NCBI GenBank assembly: GCA_034440115.1
Contig: JAWXBM010000151.1
Coordinates: 1-15,481, forward strand
Length of the DNA: 15,481 bases
Direction of reading: 5' to 3'
Origin: JAWXBM01 sp034440115
Lineage (GTDB): Bacteria; Pseudomonadota; Gammaproteobacteria; Xanthomonadales; SZUA-36
Below, piece after piece: positions 1 through 7,917 of this stretch. The stretch's first letter is position 1; each line of letters begins with the position of its first letter. A program made the position numbers and the translations under genes. A model generated the notes under the pieces. It was not told where the DNA came from. It did no database searches and was given only the letters and a program-made list of their open reading frames with translations.

Positions 1-117
1 CGAAAAAGAACGGGAAATATGACCAAATTCGGCTTTTCCGCAGTAGATCAGTTTTAAGTCCGACAGGCTGCTAGACTCCATTTTTCTGACTTGCAAGCAC
101 CCACTGGAGTGGCGTTC

Positions 118-498
118 TCACTTAAACAGGGCGCGAGCCTGCGCCGTATCCAGGTACTCATCGATACTGGTGATCTGATTGTTTTCAACCTGGCAAATGG
201 CACAGGCTGGCATGGCGAAAATATCTCCTGAGGGAAGTACACCTCGCATCACGTGCTGCTGGACAAAGCCGCCAGGAATCGCCATACGTGAAATCACGTC
301 ATAGTTAAGCCCGGTCAGGCGACTGTGTATGTAGTGCATGGATTTCATGTTGTCATCAATACTTTGCAGTTTCTGGTCGAAGTTATGCCAGATTTTGATG
401 TCGGGCGAATAAATGTTTCGAACTGCTTTTTCGTCGCAAACATTAAGGGCTGCAATAAATCGGTCGGCTACGGCCATGGCGTCGTTTGAATGATTCAT
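118..498 (-). CDS. NTF2/SnoaL-like fold protein
   Basis: This 126-residue protein has the size and pattern of a single-domain SnoaL/NTF2-like cone. It opens with a helix carrying the A-x2-F-I-A-A-L-N pattern and a Y-S-P-D-I-K-I-W-H strand, and ends in a V-E-N-N-Q-I-T-S-I-D-E-Y-L-D strand typical of the family's last hairpin. Family members are small cytosolic isomerases, dehydratases or hydrolases, or ligand binders, so the substrate cannot be read from sequence. The start at 498 is supported by an AGGAG about five bases upstream. It is transcribed away from the shortened SnoaL gene at 573, and a copy of the cluster's shared motif (526-541) lies just upstream, suggesting it belongs to the same regulon. 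Fold confidence is good; function is unknown. Confidence 0.8.
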   Translation of the reverse strand: MNHSNDAMAVADRFIAALNVCDEKAVRNIYSPDIKIWHNFDQKLQSIDDNMKSMHYIHSRLTGLNYDVISRMAIPGGFVQQHVMRGVLPSGDIFAMPACAICQVENNQITSIDEYLDTAQARALFK

Positions 499-524
499 AC
501 TGTCTCCTGGTTGAAATGGCTGAA

Positions 525-542
525 TAGTCTTGGTGAAAGTTA
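525..542 (-). promoter_or_regulatory. Shared cluster motif, site A (variant spacing)
   Basis: Read on the minus strand, AACTT (537-541) is followed by six bases and AGACT (526-530), then A. The other four copies have an eight-base spacer, so this is the divergent member. It lies 28 bases upstream of the start at 498, between that gene and the divergent one at 573. A role as operator or promoter element is inferred from recurrence only. Confidence 0.45.
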
Positions 543-572
543 GTTCTTGTAAGAATATAACTTCATCATGTC

Positions 573-875
573 ATGAGTGCTTCTGCGCCTAATACTGACC
601 CCCGCCTTGCGGCATTTCTGGATAGAGCCGAAATCCTCGAGGTACTGATGCGCTATGGTCGCGGTGTCGACCGCGCGGTCGAGGAGTGGCTGAAGTCCTG
701 TTATCACCCCGACGCCATCGCAGAGCACGGCAATGCCTATGTCGGCCCGGCGTTCGACTGGAACCACGATATTCCAGGCAGCGAAGGTTGGTGCCTGGGC
801 ATGTTCAATCTGGATCATCCGGCAATGCACTTCGGCCGCAAGGATCGTGAGGACCTAAGCTACCAACGCTTCTAA
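573..875 (+). pseudogene. SnoaL_4-type NTF2-like protein with internal deletion
   Basis: The 100 residues read like the two ends of a SnoaL-like (SnoaL_4) protein joined together. Residues 1-60 match the usual amino end, with helix R-A-E-I-L-E-V-L-M-R-Y-G-R-G-V-D-R and the C-Y-H-P-D-A-I strand. From about residue 61 the F-D-W-N-H-D-I-P segment and the final G-R-K-D-R-E-D-L-S-Y-Q-R-F resemble the family's carboxyl end, where R-D-R-S-D-x-S-Y is common. Full members run about 150-180 residues, so about 60-80 residues of the beta core appear to be missing, with the frame kept. No clear Shine-Dalgarno precedes the ATG. The last 21 bases overlap the convergent gene ending at 855. It is probably a non-functional remnant; a short functional product is possible but unlikely. 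The C-end assignment is from memory of the family. Confidence 0.55.
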
Positions 876-1268
876 CCACTCGGGGAACGGCTCGCGGGCT
901 TTGGCCATGGTGATCAAGGCGGTATCGACATAATCGCGCCAGCCGCAGATTTTGCCGTCACGAAACTCGAAAACGCCCATGTAAGGCGTGCGAATGTGGT
1001 TGCCCTCGGCGTCCAGATAATCGTCAATGCCCTCCACCATCAGCAGGTCGCCGTTGCTGGCGTGATTGACAATGCGCCATTTGATCGCCGATTGTCCGTG
1101 GCCGAATTTGTTGAGAAATTTTCGCACCCAATCCTTGCCGATCAGGGGTCGATGTCCTACCAGGTAGTGATACTCGACGTCATCCGTCAGGCAATCCAGA
1201 ACACCGTCAACATCAAGCTGTTTCCAGGCATCGATCATTTGCTGCACACGCTGTAAATGCTGGTTCAT
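855..1268 (-). CDS. Limonene-epoxide-hydrolase-like / SnoaL-family protein
   Basis: This 137-residue NTF2-fold protein resembles the limonene-1,2-epoxide hydrolase branch. The F-R-D-G-K-I-C-G-W-R-D-Y-V-D strand (residues 102-115) matches the family's G-K-I-x-x-W-R-D-Y-F-D signature, and D112 would be one catalytic aspartate. E-G-I-D (79-82) sits where active hydrolases have E-R-x-D, so D82 is present but the arginine of the Asp-Arg-Asp triad is glycine; the Y-x-N motif also reads Y-H-Y. Epoxide hydrolysis is therefore doubtful and an isomerase, dehydratase or binding role is as likely. I chose the ATG at 1268 over the longer frame from 1433 because it has GGAG six bases upstream and the added residues are not family-like. 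It diverges from the ligase operon at 1427. Confidence 0.75.
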   Translation of the reverse strand: MNQHLQRVQQMIDAWKQLDVDGVLDCLTDDVEYHYLVGHRPLIGKDWVRKFLNKFGHGQSAIKWRIVNHASNGDLLMVEGIDDYLDAEGNHIRTPYMGVFEFRDGKICGWRDYVDTALITMAKAREPFPEWLEALVA

Positions 1269-1390
1269 GCACACTCCATCAGGTTGGGGAAAAGCCGAGT
1301 CCATATGGAGCCGGAAAACGTGGGCCTGAGCTGACCGGACTTCAGGCAGGTACAGCAAAACCCAAACTTGCTTAATACCTGTCCGGCTGG

Positions 1391-1410
1391 TAACTTTCAC
1401 AACTAGACTA
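1391..1410 (+). promoter_or_regulatory. Shared cluster motif, site B
   Basis: AACTT (1392-1396), eight bases, AGACT (1405-1409), flanked by T on the left and A on the right. It ends 17 bases before the GTG start of the ligase gene and lies between two divergent genes (starts at 1268 and 1427). A degenerate partial copy, AACTT then N8 then CCTGT, sits just upstream at 1365-1382. An operator for the main operon is the simplest reading; the exact promoter is not resolved. Confidence 0.55.
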
Positions 1411-1426
1411 ACTATCCGGATCAACC

Positions 1427-3280
1427 GTGTCAACGCAAGCCTTGGACTACCGGGACAACACGCTACCTTCGGTGCGGCTCGATGTATTGAGTCGCGCGGA
1501 CGGTACCTTATTGCTCAAATCGCAATATGAGTTGGTCGATTTCGATCCCATCATCGCCCGCAATTTCTTTGCCCAGGTGAAAAAGCAACCCGACAAAACC
1601 ATTTACGCTCAACGTCAGCGACTGGCTGATGGAACGCGCGGCGACTGGCGCAGGCTGTCGTTCAGGGAAGCCGGTGAACGGGTTGAGTCCATGGCCCAGT
1701 GGTTGCTGGACCAGGGTCTGCAGCCACGTGATGTGGTTTTGCTGGTTTCTGGCAATTCCATCCATCATGCCTTGATGCGCCTGGCCTGCCTGTCTGCCGG
1801 CATCTGCGCCTGCCCCATCAGCATGAATTATGGCCTGGCTGGAGGTAATTTTGCCCGCCTCAAATACGTGCTGGACCTGGTCCAGCCAAAAGTTATTTTT
1901 GCCGAAGACTCGGCCCTTTATGCCCAGGCACTGCAAGCGATAAACCTGAATGATCGCATCGTCATAAGCGCTGATCCGGCAGCCACTGGCGTCACAGCGG
2001 TTGCGCTGCAATCGATAATGGAACACCCAGCAACAGCGGCAGTTCAGCAAGGATTGCAACATGCCGATGCCGACGAACATGCCGTATACGTGCTCACTTC
2101 CGGTTCTACCGGCATGCCCAAAGCCGTGATCCAGACCCAGCGCATGCTGTCGACCAATTTGTTTCAGGCTTTCCAGACTCTGGGCTCGATGTCAGGCTGG
2201 GACGATGTGATGCTGGACTGGCTGCCGTGGAGCCATGTCTCCGGCGGCTTTAACCTGCTGGCTGCGGCGGTGTTCGGTGGCAGCCTGTATATCGATGAGG
2301 GCAAACCCGCGCCCGGCCTGTTCAACGAAACCCTGCGGAATCTGGGCGAGATTTCCATACCCTATTTTTGCAATGTACCAGCGGGATTTACCTGGTTGGT
2401 GGAAGCATTGGAGGAAGACGCGGAACTGCGTAAAACCTTCTACAGCAAATTGCGCATGGTGCTGTACGGCGGCGCTGGCTTGCCGCAACCCATACTCGAT
2501 CGCTTGCAGAAAATGGCCAGCGCAGAAACCGGCCAGCGCATTTTCATAACCTCGGGTTATGGCGCTACCGAAACCGCATCAGGTTGCATGGCGATATATT
2601 ACGACACCGACAAGGTCGGCATCGGCCTGCCCATGCCCGGTCTGGAGGTGAAGCTGGTACCCAATGGCGATCGCTATGAAATCCGTTTGCGCGGTGACAA
2701 CATCATGCCCGGCTATCTGCATAACCCCAAGGCAACGGCGGCCGCTTTTGATGAGGAAGGCTTTTACCGCACTGGCGATGCCGCCCGCTTTCATGCTGAT
2801 GACGATGCCGCGCAGGGCCTGTATTTTGCCGGTCGGCTGAGTGAAGAATTCAAATTGGGTACCGGCACCTGGGTGTATGCCGGACAGGTACGGGCGCGTG
2901 TCGTTGAAGCGCTGGCACCGGCCATCAGCGATTTATTGCTCTGCGGTCTGGGTCGGAACTACCTGGCGGTACTGGGCGCACCCAGCCTGGCCGGATTGCG
3001 CGAAATTGCCGGTGAAGCCAAAGCCCAGCTTCCCGAGTTGTTGCAACACCCAAAGGTATTGGATTATCTGCAAGCCAAATTGCAGTCTTACAACCAGGCC
3101 TTCCCGGGCAGCAGCACGGCCATCCGCAGATTCAGTTTCATGCGCGAGGCACCCAGTGCAGCGCGCCACGAGTTATCCGATAAAGGTACGGTGAACCAAT
3201 CCATTGCGGCGGAAAACCGCAGCGGGGAAATCGAAGCCCTGTTCGCCAACACCCCATCAGGAGAAATCCTTCAACCATGA
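1427..3280 (+). CDS. Feruloyl-CoA-synthase-like acyl-CoA ligase (ANL superfamily)
   Basis: This 617-residue cytosolic enzyme should activate a carboxylic acid with ATP and CoA, via an acyl-adenylate, to an acyl-CoA. Adenylate-forming motifs are intact: phosphate loop T-S-G-S-T-G-M-P-K (224-232), G-Y-G-A-T-E-T (377-383), Y-R-T-G-D (447-451) and the carboxy-terminal lysine K586 in D-K-G-T-V-N. The N-S-I-H-H-A segment (110-115), G-R-L-S-E-E-F-K-L-G-T-G-T-W-V (469-483) and the D-K-G-x-x-N-Q ending are features of the feruloyl-CoA synthase branch, which runs 600-630 residues. The true acid may be ferulate-like or another aryl or isoprenoid acid. The start is GTG with only a weak GGA upstream. It is the first gene of a plus-strand operon and overlaps the next SDR by ATGA. 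Site B lies immediately upstream. Confidence 0.88.
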   Translation: MSTQALDYRDNTLPSVRLDVLSRADGTLLLKSQYELVDFDPIIARNFFAQVKKQPDKTIYAQRQRLADGTRGDWRRLSFREAGERVESMAQWLLDQGLQPRDVVLLVSGNSIHHALMRLACLSAGICACPISMNYGLAGGNFARLKYVLDLVQPKVIFAEDSALYAQALQAINLNDRIVISADPAATGVTAVALQSIMEHPATAAVQQGLQHADADEHAVYVLTSGSTGMPKAVIQTQRMLSTNLFQAFQTLGSMSGWDDVMLDWLPWSHVSGGFNLLAAAVFGGSLYIDEGKPAPGLFNETLRNLGEISIPYFCNVPAGFTWLVEALEEDAELRKTFYSKLRMVLYGGAGLPQPILDRLQKMASAETGQRIFITSGYGATETASGCMAIYYDTDKVGIGLPMPGLEVKLVPNGDRYEIRLRGDNIMPGYLHNPKATAAAFDEEGFYRTGDAARFHADDDAAQGLYFAGRLSEEFKLGTGTWVYAGQVRARVVEALAPAISDLLLCGLGRNYLAVLGAPSLAGLREIAGEAKAQLPELLQHPKVLDYLQAKLQSYNQAFPGSSTAIRRFSFMREAPSAARHELSDKGTVNQSIAAENRSGEIEALFANTPSGEILQP

Positions 3281-4035
3281 AAGTCCAGGGTAGTGTCGCC
3301 ATCGTTAGCGGTGGCAATCGCGGAATCGGCGAGGCCTTCGTGCGCTGCTTGCTGCAGTCCGGGGCCGAAAAAGTTTATGTCGGTTCGCGTTCGCGCGAAG
3401 CGGGTGCTCACCTGGAGAAGGAATTTCCAGGTCGCGCAATAGCGGTTGAGCTGGACGTGACGGCCGAATCACAGGTCGCTGCGGCAGCACAACAATGCGG
3501 CGATGTTTCCATCGTCATCAACAACGCCGGTGCCTTCAACAACCAGACTCTGATCGGTGCGCCCGATATGCAGTCGGCCCGCCAGGAGATGGAAGTCAAT
3601 TACTTCGGTGTTTTGTCGATGTGCCGCCATTTCGCGCCGGTACTGGCAAACAATGGCGGCGGCGCCATCGTCAATGTCTTGTCGGCCGCAGCCATCGTGG
3701 CGGTACCCGCTATGGGTGGGTATTCACCGGCCAAGTTCGCCGCGCGGGCGTTGACCACCAGTGTGCGCGCAGAACTGGCGGACCAGGGCACACAAGTGAG
3801 CAGTCTAATCGTCGGTTCCATCGACACCCGCATGGCGGAGCATGTCGAAGGCCGCAAAGAGCCGCCGAATACTGTGGCCAAAGCCGGCATCCGCGCAATT
3901 GAAAAGAACATTCACGAAGTCGATACCGATGACTTTGCCGTTGGTGTGCGCGCAGCTCTGGCGCGTGATCCGGGTTTTATGGAAAAGTCGATGGCGGCCA
4001 TGTTGAAAGCTGAAAAGCTCAGTACCGGACGTTAA
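3277..4035 (+). CDS. Short-chain dehydrogenase/reductase
   Basis: A 252-residue classical SDR, an NAD(P)-dependent alcohol/carbonyl oxidoreductase. The cofactor loop is S-G-G-N-R-G-I-G (11-18), N-N-A-G is at 82-85, and the catalytic set is N108, S136, Y149 and K153 with the standard 13- and 4-residue spacings. The basic residues near 38-40 (S-R-S-R) after the second strand hint at NADP(H) preference. It starts inside the stop of the ligase gene (ATGA at 3277-3280), so the two are translationally coupled, with AGGAGA at 3259-3264 upstream. Next to a CoA ligase and carotenoid oxygenases, it plausibly reduces or oxidises an aldehyde or alcohol intermediate; this is inference. Confidence 0.9.
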   Translation: MKVQGSVAIVSGGNRGIGEAFVRCLLQSGAEKVYVGSRSREAGAHLEKEFPGRAIAVELDVTAESQVAAAAQQCGDVSIVINNAGAFNNQTLIGAPDMQSARQEMEVNYFGVLSMCRHFAPVLANNGGGAIVNVLSAAAIVAVPAMGGYSPAKFAARALTTSVRAELADQGTQVSSLIVGSIDTRMAEHVEGRKEPPNTVAKAGIRAIEKNIHEVDTDDFAVGVRAALARDPGFMEKSMAAMLKAEKLSTGR

Positions 4036-4055
4036 AACCCAAAGAGAAATCACCC

Positions 4056-4874
4056 ATGAACGAAGTTGCCAATATCCTGCTCTCTAATTTCCTTATGTTG
4101 ATAGCCTGCATGGTCGTGTTGTGGCTGATCAGCATTCCGCTGAAAGATGTTTCATTCGTCGACAGCTTCTGGGCCATCGGTTTTCTGTTTGTCGCGCTGC
4201 TGACTTACTACATGAGTGGCGGCGACACCGATCGCCGATTACTGATCCTGGTTATCACAGCGATATGGAGCCTGCGACTGGGCGGCTATCTGTTTTTCCG
4301 CTGGCGTCGAGAAGGACCGGATGGGCGTTACGTAGCTCTGCTCTCCAAGGCACCCGGCAACAAGCATTTGCACAGCCTGTTCAAGGTTTTCCTTTTGCAG
4401 GGGCCGATTTTGTGGATCGTTTCCCTGCCCATCCAACTGGGCCAGATTCAAGCTGAGCCTTTGCAGTTGGGTATCCTCCCCTGGGTGGGTGCCGCGTTGG
4501 CTGCGATTGGCATCTTCTTTGAATCGGTGGGCGATCAGCAGATGGCCAACTTCAAATCCGACCCCAGTAACCACGGCAAGGTGATGGATCAGGGCCTGTG
4601 GCGCTATACCCGGCACCCCAATTATTTTGGTGATACCTGTGTGTTCTGGGGCCTTTATCTGATCGCGGCTGAGACCAGTCTTGGCATGTGGAGCTTCTTT
4701 GGACCGGCTCTGCTGACCTGGACCTTGATCAAGTGGAGCGGCGCTGCACTGCTGGAGCGTCGCCTCAAACGCAGCCGACCGGGCTATATCGAATACCTTG
4801 AACGTACCTCTTCCTTTATCCCATGGCCGCCCAAATCAGTTTCCGGGAAGGGTGGCAACGGAGCTTCATCATGA
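4056..4874 (+). CDS. DUF1295 integral membrane protein (steroid 5-alpha-reductase C-terminal-like)
   Basis: A 272-residue inner-membrane protein with several hydrophobic segments, beginning near residues 7-27, 36-52, 62-80, 112-128, 140-157 and 195-228. The conserved carboxyl half carries F-K-S-D-P (166-170), G-L-W-R-Y-T-R-H-P-N-Y-F-G (180-192) and the final Y-I-E-Y-L-E-R-T-S-S-F-I-P-W-P-P, all hallmarks of DUF1295, a relative of steroid 5-alpha-reductase and isoprenylcysteine methyltransferase folds. Family length is about 260-270, so this copy is complete. A role in reducing or modifying a hydrophobic substrate is likely but unproven. It follows the SDR by 20 bases and overlaps the next gene by ATGA at 4871-4874. 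A shortened paralogue is at 9877. Confidence 0.85.
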   Translation: MNEVANILLSNFLMLIACMVVLWLISIPLKDVSFVDSFWAIGFLFVALLTYYMSGGDTDRRLLILVITAIWSLRLGGYLFFRWRREGPDGRYVALLSKAPGNKHLHSLFKVFLLQGPILWIVSLPIQLGQIQAEPLQLGILPWVGAALAAIGIFFESVGDQQMANFKSDPSNHGKVMDQGLWRYTRHPNYFGDTCVFWGLYLIAAETSLGMWSFFGPALLTWTLIKWSGAALLERRLKRSRPGYIEYLERTSSFIPWPPKSVSGKGGNGASS

Positions 4875-6370
4875 GTGCCAAACTGATCAATCACGTCCAA
4901 TCCACCATTGCGCCAAATGACCATCCCTACATGAACGCTGCGTGGACGCCGAATTACGACGAATACGATGCCGGCGATATGCAGGTTATCGGTGAAATAC
5001 CGAAAGACATTGACGGTGTGTACGTTCGCAACACCGAAAACCCGATCCATGAAGCCATCGGCCGTTACCACCCCTTCGAAGGCGACGGCATGATTCACAC
5101 CATGAGTTTTGCCGATGGCAAGGCCGAGTACCGCAACCGCTTTGTACGCACCAAGGCATTTGTGGCCGAGCAGGAAGTGGGGCATTCGCTGTGGGCGGGG
5201 TTGATGGAGCGCCCGGACAAATCCTTGCGGCAGGGCTGGGGAGCCCATGGCAGTCTCAAGGACGCTTCATCCACCGATGTAATTGTGCACGCCGGGCAAA
5301 TACTCTCTACCTTCTACCAGTGCGGCGATGGCTATCGTCTTGACCCTTACACCCTGGAACAATACGGCGCTGAATCCTGGGTGCCGCTGGATGGCATTTC
5401 AGCTCATCCCAAGTTGGATGAGTCCACTGGCGAGCTGTTGTTTTTCAACTATTCCAAGAATGCGCCGTACATGCACTACGGTGTGGTGGGCGCAGACAAC
5501 AAACTCAAGCACTTCATTCCCATAGACCTGCCCGGCCCGCGTCTGCCACACGACATGGCCTTCACCCGCAACTACAGCATACTCAATGACCTGCCGGTGT
5601 TCTGGGATCCGGAATTACTCAAGCAGAACATCCACGCGACACGTTTCTATCCGGATATTCCTTCACGCTTCGGTATCATTCCGCGCTTTGGCGGTTCAGA
5701 CTCGATCAAATGGTTTGAGGCCGACCCCACCTATGTGTTGCACTTCCTCAATGCCTGGGAAGATGGTGATGAAGTGGTGCTCGATGGCTACTTCCAGGAA
5801 CATCCGGTTCCCGCCAAATATGCAGGGGCATCACCCGAATTTGAGCGCATGATGGCTTTCCTCGACCAGCACAAACTCAAACCTCGTTTGCATCGCTGGC
5901 GCTTTAACATGAAAACCGGACAAACCCGTGAACAATCGTTGGACGATCCGTTGCTGGAGTTTGGCACCATCAACCAGCGTTTTGGCGGAGTGCGCAATCG
6001 CTACTGCTACAGCGCCATACCGGCAGAAGGCTGGTTCCTGTTTACCGGCCTGGCAAAACACGACCTGGAGCAAGACCGCAGTTGGTCCGTGCCTTTCGGC
6101 GCGCACCGCTTCGGCAGTGAGCCCGCCTTTGCGCCGCGCGCCGGTGCGCAATCTGAAGACGATGGTTATCTGGTGAGCTTTATTACCGACATGAACGAAA
6201 ACCGCTCTGAATGTATTTTGCTGGACGCCAGCGATATCGAAGCGGGCCCAGTGTGCCAAATCATTTTGCCGCACCGCATCAGCAGCGGTACGCATGCGAC
6301 CTGGGCACATGGCGAAGATATCCGTGCTGCCCGGAATCACAATCTGAATCACAACCAGGCGCGCAACTGA
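4871..6370 (+). CDS. Carotenoid oxygenase family protein (lignostilbene-dioxygenase-like), copy 1
   Basis: A 499-residue non-haem iron dioxygenase expected to cleave a C=C bond into two aldehydes or ketones. The four iron-binding histidines of the seven-bladed propeller are visible: H179 (S-A-H-P-K), H227 (L-P-H-D-M-A), H291 (L-H-F-L-N-A-W-E-D-G-D) and H475 (S-G-T-H-A-T-W). The K-D-A-S-S-T-D segment (130-136) and T-F-Y-Q-C-G-D-G-Y are like bacterial stilbene-cleaving members. Two departures: the usual R-N-G-P-N-P near residue 53 is R-N-T-E-N-P, and the last ligand motif has T for F before H. I prefer the start at 4871 (GGAG seven bases upstream, ATGA overlap with DUF1295) to the in-frame ATG at 4823. 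It may have diverged in substrate from the adjacent copy. The substrate (lignostilbene, other phenylpropanoid, apocarotenoid) is unresolved. Confidence 0.88.
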   Translation: MSAKLINHVQSTIAPNDHPYMNAAWTPNYDEYDAGDMQVIGEIPKDIDGVYVRNTENPIHEAIGRYHPFEGDGMIHTMSFADGKAEYRNRFVRTKAFVAEQEVGHSLWAGLMERPDKSLRQGWGAHGSLKDASSTDVIVHAGQILSTFYQCGDGYRLDPYTLEQYGAESWVPLDGISAHPKLDESTGELLFFNYSKNAPYMHYGVVGADNKLKHFIPIDLPGPRLPHDMAFTRNYSILNDLPVFWDPELLKQNIHATRFYPDIPSRFGIIPRFGGSDSIKWFEADPTYVLHFLNAWEDGDEVVLDGYFQEHPVPAKYAGASPEFERMMAFLDQHKLKPRLHRWRFNMKTGQTREQSLDDPLLEFGTINQRFGGVRNRYCYSAIPAEGWFLFTGLAKHDLEQDRSWSVPFGAHRFGSEPAFAPRAGAQSEDDGYLVSFITDMNENRSECILLDASDIEAGPVCQIILPHRISSGTHATWAHGEDIRAARNHNLNHNQARN

Positions 6371-6394
6371 TTGCTGTATGTATCGGAGTAATTC

Positions 6395-7870
6395 ATGAGC
6401 ACGGCTGAAGAGCATATTCTGCTAAACACGCAAACTCACCACACCATCGAACATCGTAAGAACCCTTATCTATTGGGTGCGCACGCTCCGGTTCACACCG
6501 AGATCACCGCACTGGACCTGCAACTGATTGGCGACCTGCCGAAAGACCTGCAGGGTATCTATTTGCGCAATGGCCCTAACCCAAAGTTCAGCCCACAGGG
6601 TGTGCATCATTGGTTCGATGGCGACGGCATGTTGCACGGGGTTGAAATTGCCGATGGCAAGGTCAGTTACCGCAATCGCTGGGTGCGTACCGAAGGCCTG
6701 GCCGCCGAGGAGGCAAAAGGTGCAACCATCTGGCCTGGTCTGATCGACCGGCCCAATCGTTCATTGGAGAAATCCTGGGGAGCCGATCGTTATCTGAAGG
6801 ATTGCTCCAATACCGATGTGGTATTTCATAACGGTAAGGCGGTCACCACCTTCTACCAATGCGGTGAGCCTTATCTGCTGGATCCACACACACTGGAAAC
6901 GCTGGGCCGGATCGACCTGAAAGCTTCCGGCGGACGTTTTATGTCAGCCCACAACATGGTGGATGAACACACCAGCGAAATGATGTTTTTCGACTATGCC
7001 ACGGTCGAGCCCTATATGACTTACGGTGTGCTCGACCCGGCGGGTAAACTCAGCCATTTCACCGCAATTGAGCTACCCGGCGCGCGACTGCCGCATTCAC
7101 TGGCCATCACCGAGCATTACACCATCCTGATGGACCTGCCGCTGTTCTGGGATCCGGAATTGCTGCGTAACGATGCGCACAAGGTCACGTTCTATCCTGA
7201 TATGCCCAGCCGCTTCGGCGTGCTCGGCCGCCATGCAGAAGGCGCAAGCATTCGTTGGTTTGAAGCCGAGCCCTGCTACATTTACCACGTCATCAATGCC
7301 TGGGAAGAAGGTGATGAGGTGATTCTGGACGGCTGTCGGCTGGAACACCCTGAGCCCACTCAGGATACCCGCCGCCGCTTCGCCGGGCCTTATGCCAATT
7401 TGATGGCATGGATGCGGCTGGATGCCACCTATCACCGCTGGCATTTCAATCTGAAGACTGGCGAATGCCGCGAGCAAGCATTGAATGACCTGATCAGTGA
7501 ATTTCCCATGATCAATGGCCGCTACCTGGGCAGGCCTTCGCGGTATAGCTATCACGTTAGCTTCGCGCCTGAGGAAACCGTGTTGTTTGATGGCCTGGTG
7601 CGCTATGACTCTGTAACCGGAAACATACAGCAGCACCACTACCCGGCCGGCCATTACGGCAGCGAATCACCCTTTGCACCGCGCGTGGGCGCAACTGCTG
7701 AAGACGATGGTTATGTGCTGAGTTTTGTCAGCGTGCCAAATGAACAGCGCGCCGAGCTGCAGGTATTTGATGGCAGCGACATCAGCCGCGGACCGCTATG
7801 CCGGGCGCTGATCCCGCAGCACATTCCCAGTGGCTTCCATGCCTGTTGGATCGCTTCAGGCTCTGAATAA
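6395..7870 (+). CDS. Carotenoid oxygenase family protein (lignostilbene-dioxygenase-like), copy 2
   Basis: A 491-residue paralogue of the preceding gene. The iron ligands are H186 (M-S-A-H-N-M), H234 (L-P-H-S-L-A), H298 (Y-H-V-I-N-A-W-E-E-G-D) and H482 (S-G-F-H-A-C-W); their spacings (48, 64, 184) are identical to those of copy 1, so the two arose by tandem duplication. This copy keeps the consensus R-N-G-P-N-P (58-63) and G-F-H ending, making it the more canonical enzyme. K135 in L-K-D-C-S-N-T-D may match the lysine that contacts a phenolic hydroxyl in lignostilbene dioxygenases; that mapping is from memory and needs an alignment. The start at 6395 has GGAG six bases upstream. It is cotranscribed with copy 1 (24-base gap) and probably with the SDR 47 bases downstream. 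Confidence 0.9.
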   Translation: MSTAEEHILLNTQTHHTIEHRKNPYLLGAHAPVHTEITALDLQLIGDLPKDLQGIYLRNGPNPKFSPQGVHHWFDGDGMLHGVEIADGKVSYRNRWVRTEGLAAEEAKGATIWPGLIDRPNRSLEKSWGADRYLKDCSNTDVVFHNGKAVTTFYQCGEPYLLDPHTLETLGRIDLKASGGRFMSAHNMVDEHTSEMMFFDYATVEPYMTYGVLDPAGKLSHFTAIELPGARLPHSLAITEHYTILMDLPLFWDPELLRNDAHKVTFYPDMPSRFGVLGRHAEGASIRWFEAEPCYIYHVINAWEEGDEVILDGCRLEHPEPTQDTRRRFAGPYANLMAWMRLDATYHRWHFNLKTGECREQALNDLISEFPMINGRYLGRPSRYSYHVSFAPEETVLFDGLVRYDSVTGNIQQHHYPAGHYGSESPFAPRVGATAEDDGYVLSFVSVPNEQRAELQVFDGSDISRGPLCRALIPQHIPSGFHACWIASGSE

Positions 7871-7917
7871 ATCAGAGAACACTGAACTATTTGATTACAG
7901 AAATTCCGGAGTAGCGC

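Noticed and set aside
1..57. A plus-strand frame of 18 codons open from the window edge, ending TAA at 55-57
   Set aside because: Too short to tell from chance, with no recognisable motif, so it is not called as a partial gene.
1269..1433. Amino-terminal extension of the LEH-like protein from 1433
   Set aside because: The added 55 residues are not family-like and would run through site B; GGAG is correctly placed for ATG 1268.
4823..4870. Earlier in-frame start for oxygenase copy 1
   Set aside because: It lies wholly inside the DUF1295 gene with no good ribosome site; 4871 has GGAG and an ATGA overlap.
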